NCBI GenBank assembly: GCA_017468215.1 | Contig: JAFUJG010000244.1 | Span: 1 to 7,332 of the forward strand | DNA from: Clostridia bacterium | GTDB taxonomy: Bacteria > Bacillota > Clostridia > UMGS1883 | Length of the DNA stretch: 7,332 bases | Reading direction: 5' to 3' | Shown: piece after piece, positions 6,771-7,332 of the stretch | Numbering within the stretch: the stretch's first letter is position 1 | Layout: the number at the start of each line of letters is the position of its first letter | The notes under the pieces: model-generated | What the model saw: the letters and a program-made list of their open reading frames with translations, nothing else | The model's database searches: none | What the model was told of the DNA's origin: nothing | Made by a program: the position numbers and the translations under genes

Positions 6771-7332
6771 ACGAAATGTATTTTCCAAAGGGCATCCAGG
6801 TAATCAAGCCAACAATAATACCGCTGATTACAAATACAGTAGCCGCTTCGATGGGGATGCCGATATAAGGCATACTCTCAAGCACAAACCAGCCCTTTGC
6901 CGCAGAAATATTAAGAAACATTTCGTGAATAAGATAAATACCAAAGGTATATTTTGAATAAAACGCCAGATTGGAGTTTGTTCTCCGTTTAAAGATACGC
7001 CTGCCGAAAACACTTTTGCAGAACATCATTACACCAAAAGCCATAACAAAGGCACTTACGCTCTTAAAGCTCATGAACTCGTCGGCAATGGTGCCTCTTT
7101 TAATGGAAAAGCCTACGGTTGTAAGGAACATATACAAAAAGCCTGCTAAGGCAATGGCATAAATTGTAATACGTGTGTCACGCTTGTGGTCAAAGTTATC
7201 GATATACCAGCCTGCCACAAAAAGACCCACATAGCCTGCCGCAAAGCTGATTTCGAACTTGTTTATATATTCAAAAAACGGATTGAAAACCTCGTAGCTT
7301 GAAAGGGTTTTTGGTACAAAGGTTAAAAGAAG
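6769..7332 (-). CDS. Acyltransferase-3 family integral membrane protein, 5' end outside the window
   Basis: The frame is open from the window edge at 7332 to the stop at 6769 and gives the C-terminal 187 residues of a larger protein. A GTG at 7230 is internal: the 34 upstream codons continue the same hydrophobic pattern without a stop. At least five hydrophobic segments are visible, at about residues 28-44, 55-75, 92-108, 126-142 and 162-181 of the fragment. YSKYTFGIYLIHEMFL at 125-140 is the hallmark late-helix motif of acyltransferase-3 (OafA/WecH-like) proteins, which move acyl groups, usually acetyl, onto cell-surface or exported carbohydrates. The catalytic N-terminal helices are not in the window, so neither the active-site residues nor the substrate can be assessed. 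The stop lies 9 nt from the decarboxylase start, so the genes are probably co-transcribed, although no functional link is evident. Confidence 0.82.
   Translation of the reverse strand, partial: LLLTFVPKTLSSYEVFNPFFEYINKFEISFAAGYVGLFVAGWYIDNFDHKRDTRITIYAIALAGFLYMFLTTVGFSIKRGTIADEFMSFKSVSAFVMAFGVMMFCKSVFGRRIFKRRTNSNLAFYSKYTFGIYLIHEMFLNISAAKGWFVLESMPYIGIPIEAATVFVISGIIVGLITWMPFGKYIS

Noticed and set aside
7228..7230. GTG as the start of the acyltransferase gene
   Set aside because: The same frame is open to the window edge with 34 more codons of family-like sequence, including a hydrophobic segment. The GTG is an internal valine codon and the gene is cut by the window.
1..7332. tRNA, rRNA, riboswitch, CRISPR array, insertion sequence or phage genes
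   Set aside because: The window is almost fully occupied by conserved coding sequence; no repeat arrays, transposase motifs or structured leader regions were seen.

Overview
All genes in this window lie on the minus strand, so transcription runs from high to low coordinates. The gene content points to a low-to-moderate GC member of the Bacillota, most likely class Clostridia. The evidence is a RicT (YaaT/PSP1) protein directly behind a clamp-loader delta' gene, a YaaO-type Orn/Lys/Arg decarboxylase just upstream, and purine-rich Shine-Dalgarno sites on most genes. I cannot name a family or genus with confidence.

Layout in transcription order: (1) the C-terminal part of an acyltransferase-3 family membrane protein, cut by the window edge (7332-6769); (2) a PLP-dependent Orn/Lys/Arg decarboxylase (6759-5416); (3) the DNA polymerase III delta' subunit, holB (5369-4365, GTG start); (4) ricT/yaaT (4387-3518); (5) a D-2-hydroxyacid dehydrogenase of the glycerate dehydrogenase/hydroxypyruvate reductase type (3500-2544); (6) a phosphoglycolate-phosphatase-like HAD hydrolase (2550-1879); (7) lepA, elongation factor 4 (1898-96). 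The last 95 bases carry no recognisable terminator and may contain the start of another gene.

Packing is very tight: gaps of 9, 46 and 17 nt, and overlaps of 23, 7 and 20 nt. No rho-independent terminator was found, so the window looks like the inside of one long transcription unit. The 46-nt gap before holB carries a near-consensus sigma-A promoter (TTGATT, 17-nt spacer, extended TGATATAAT). This suggests that holB-ricT-dehydrogenase-HAD-lepA can be transcribed separately from the decarboxylase and acyltransferase.

The genes mix housekeeping functions (clamp loader, RNase Y specificity factor, ribosome-associated GTPase) with small-molecule metabolism (decarboxylase; dehydrogenase plus phosphatase). 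The last two overlap by 7 nt and could together handle 2-phosphoglycolate, glycolate and glyoxylate, although that is inference. The most notable genomic point is the absence of tmk, darA/yaaQ and yaaR, which separate the decarboxylase from holB in Bacillus subtilis. I see no evidence for an undescribed biological system, mobile element, CRISPR array or RNA gene; this is mostly an ordinary core-genome region.
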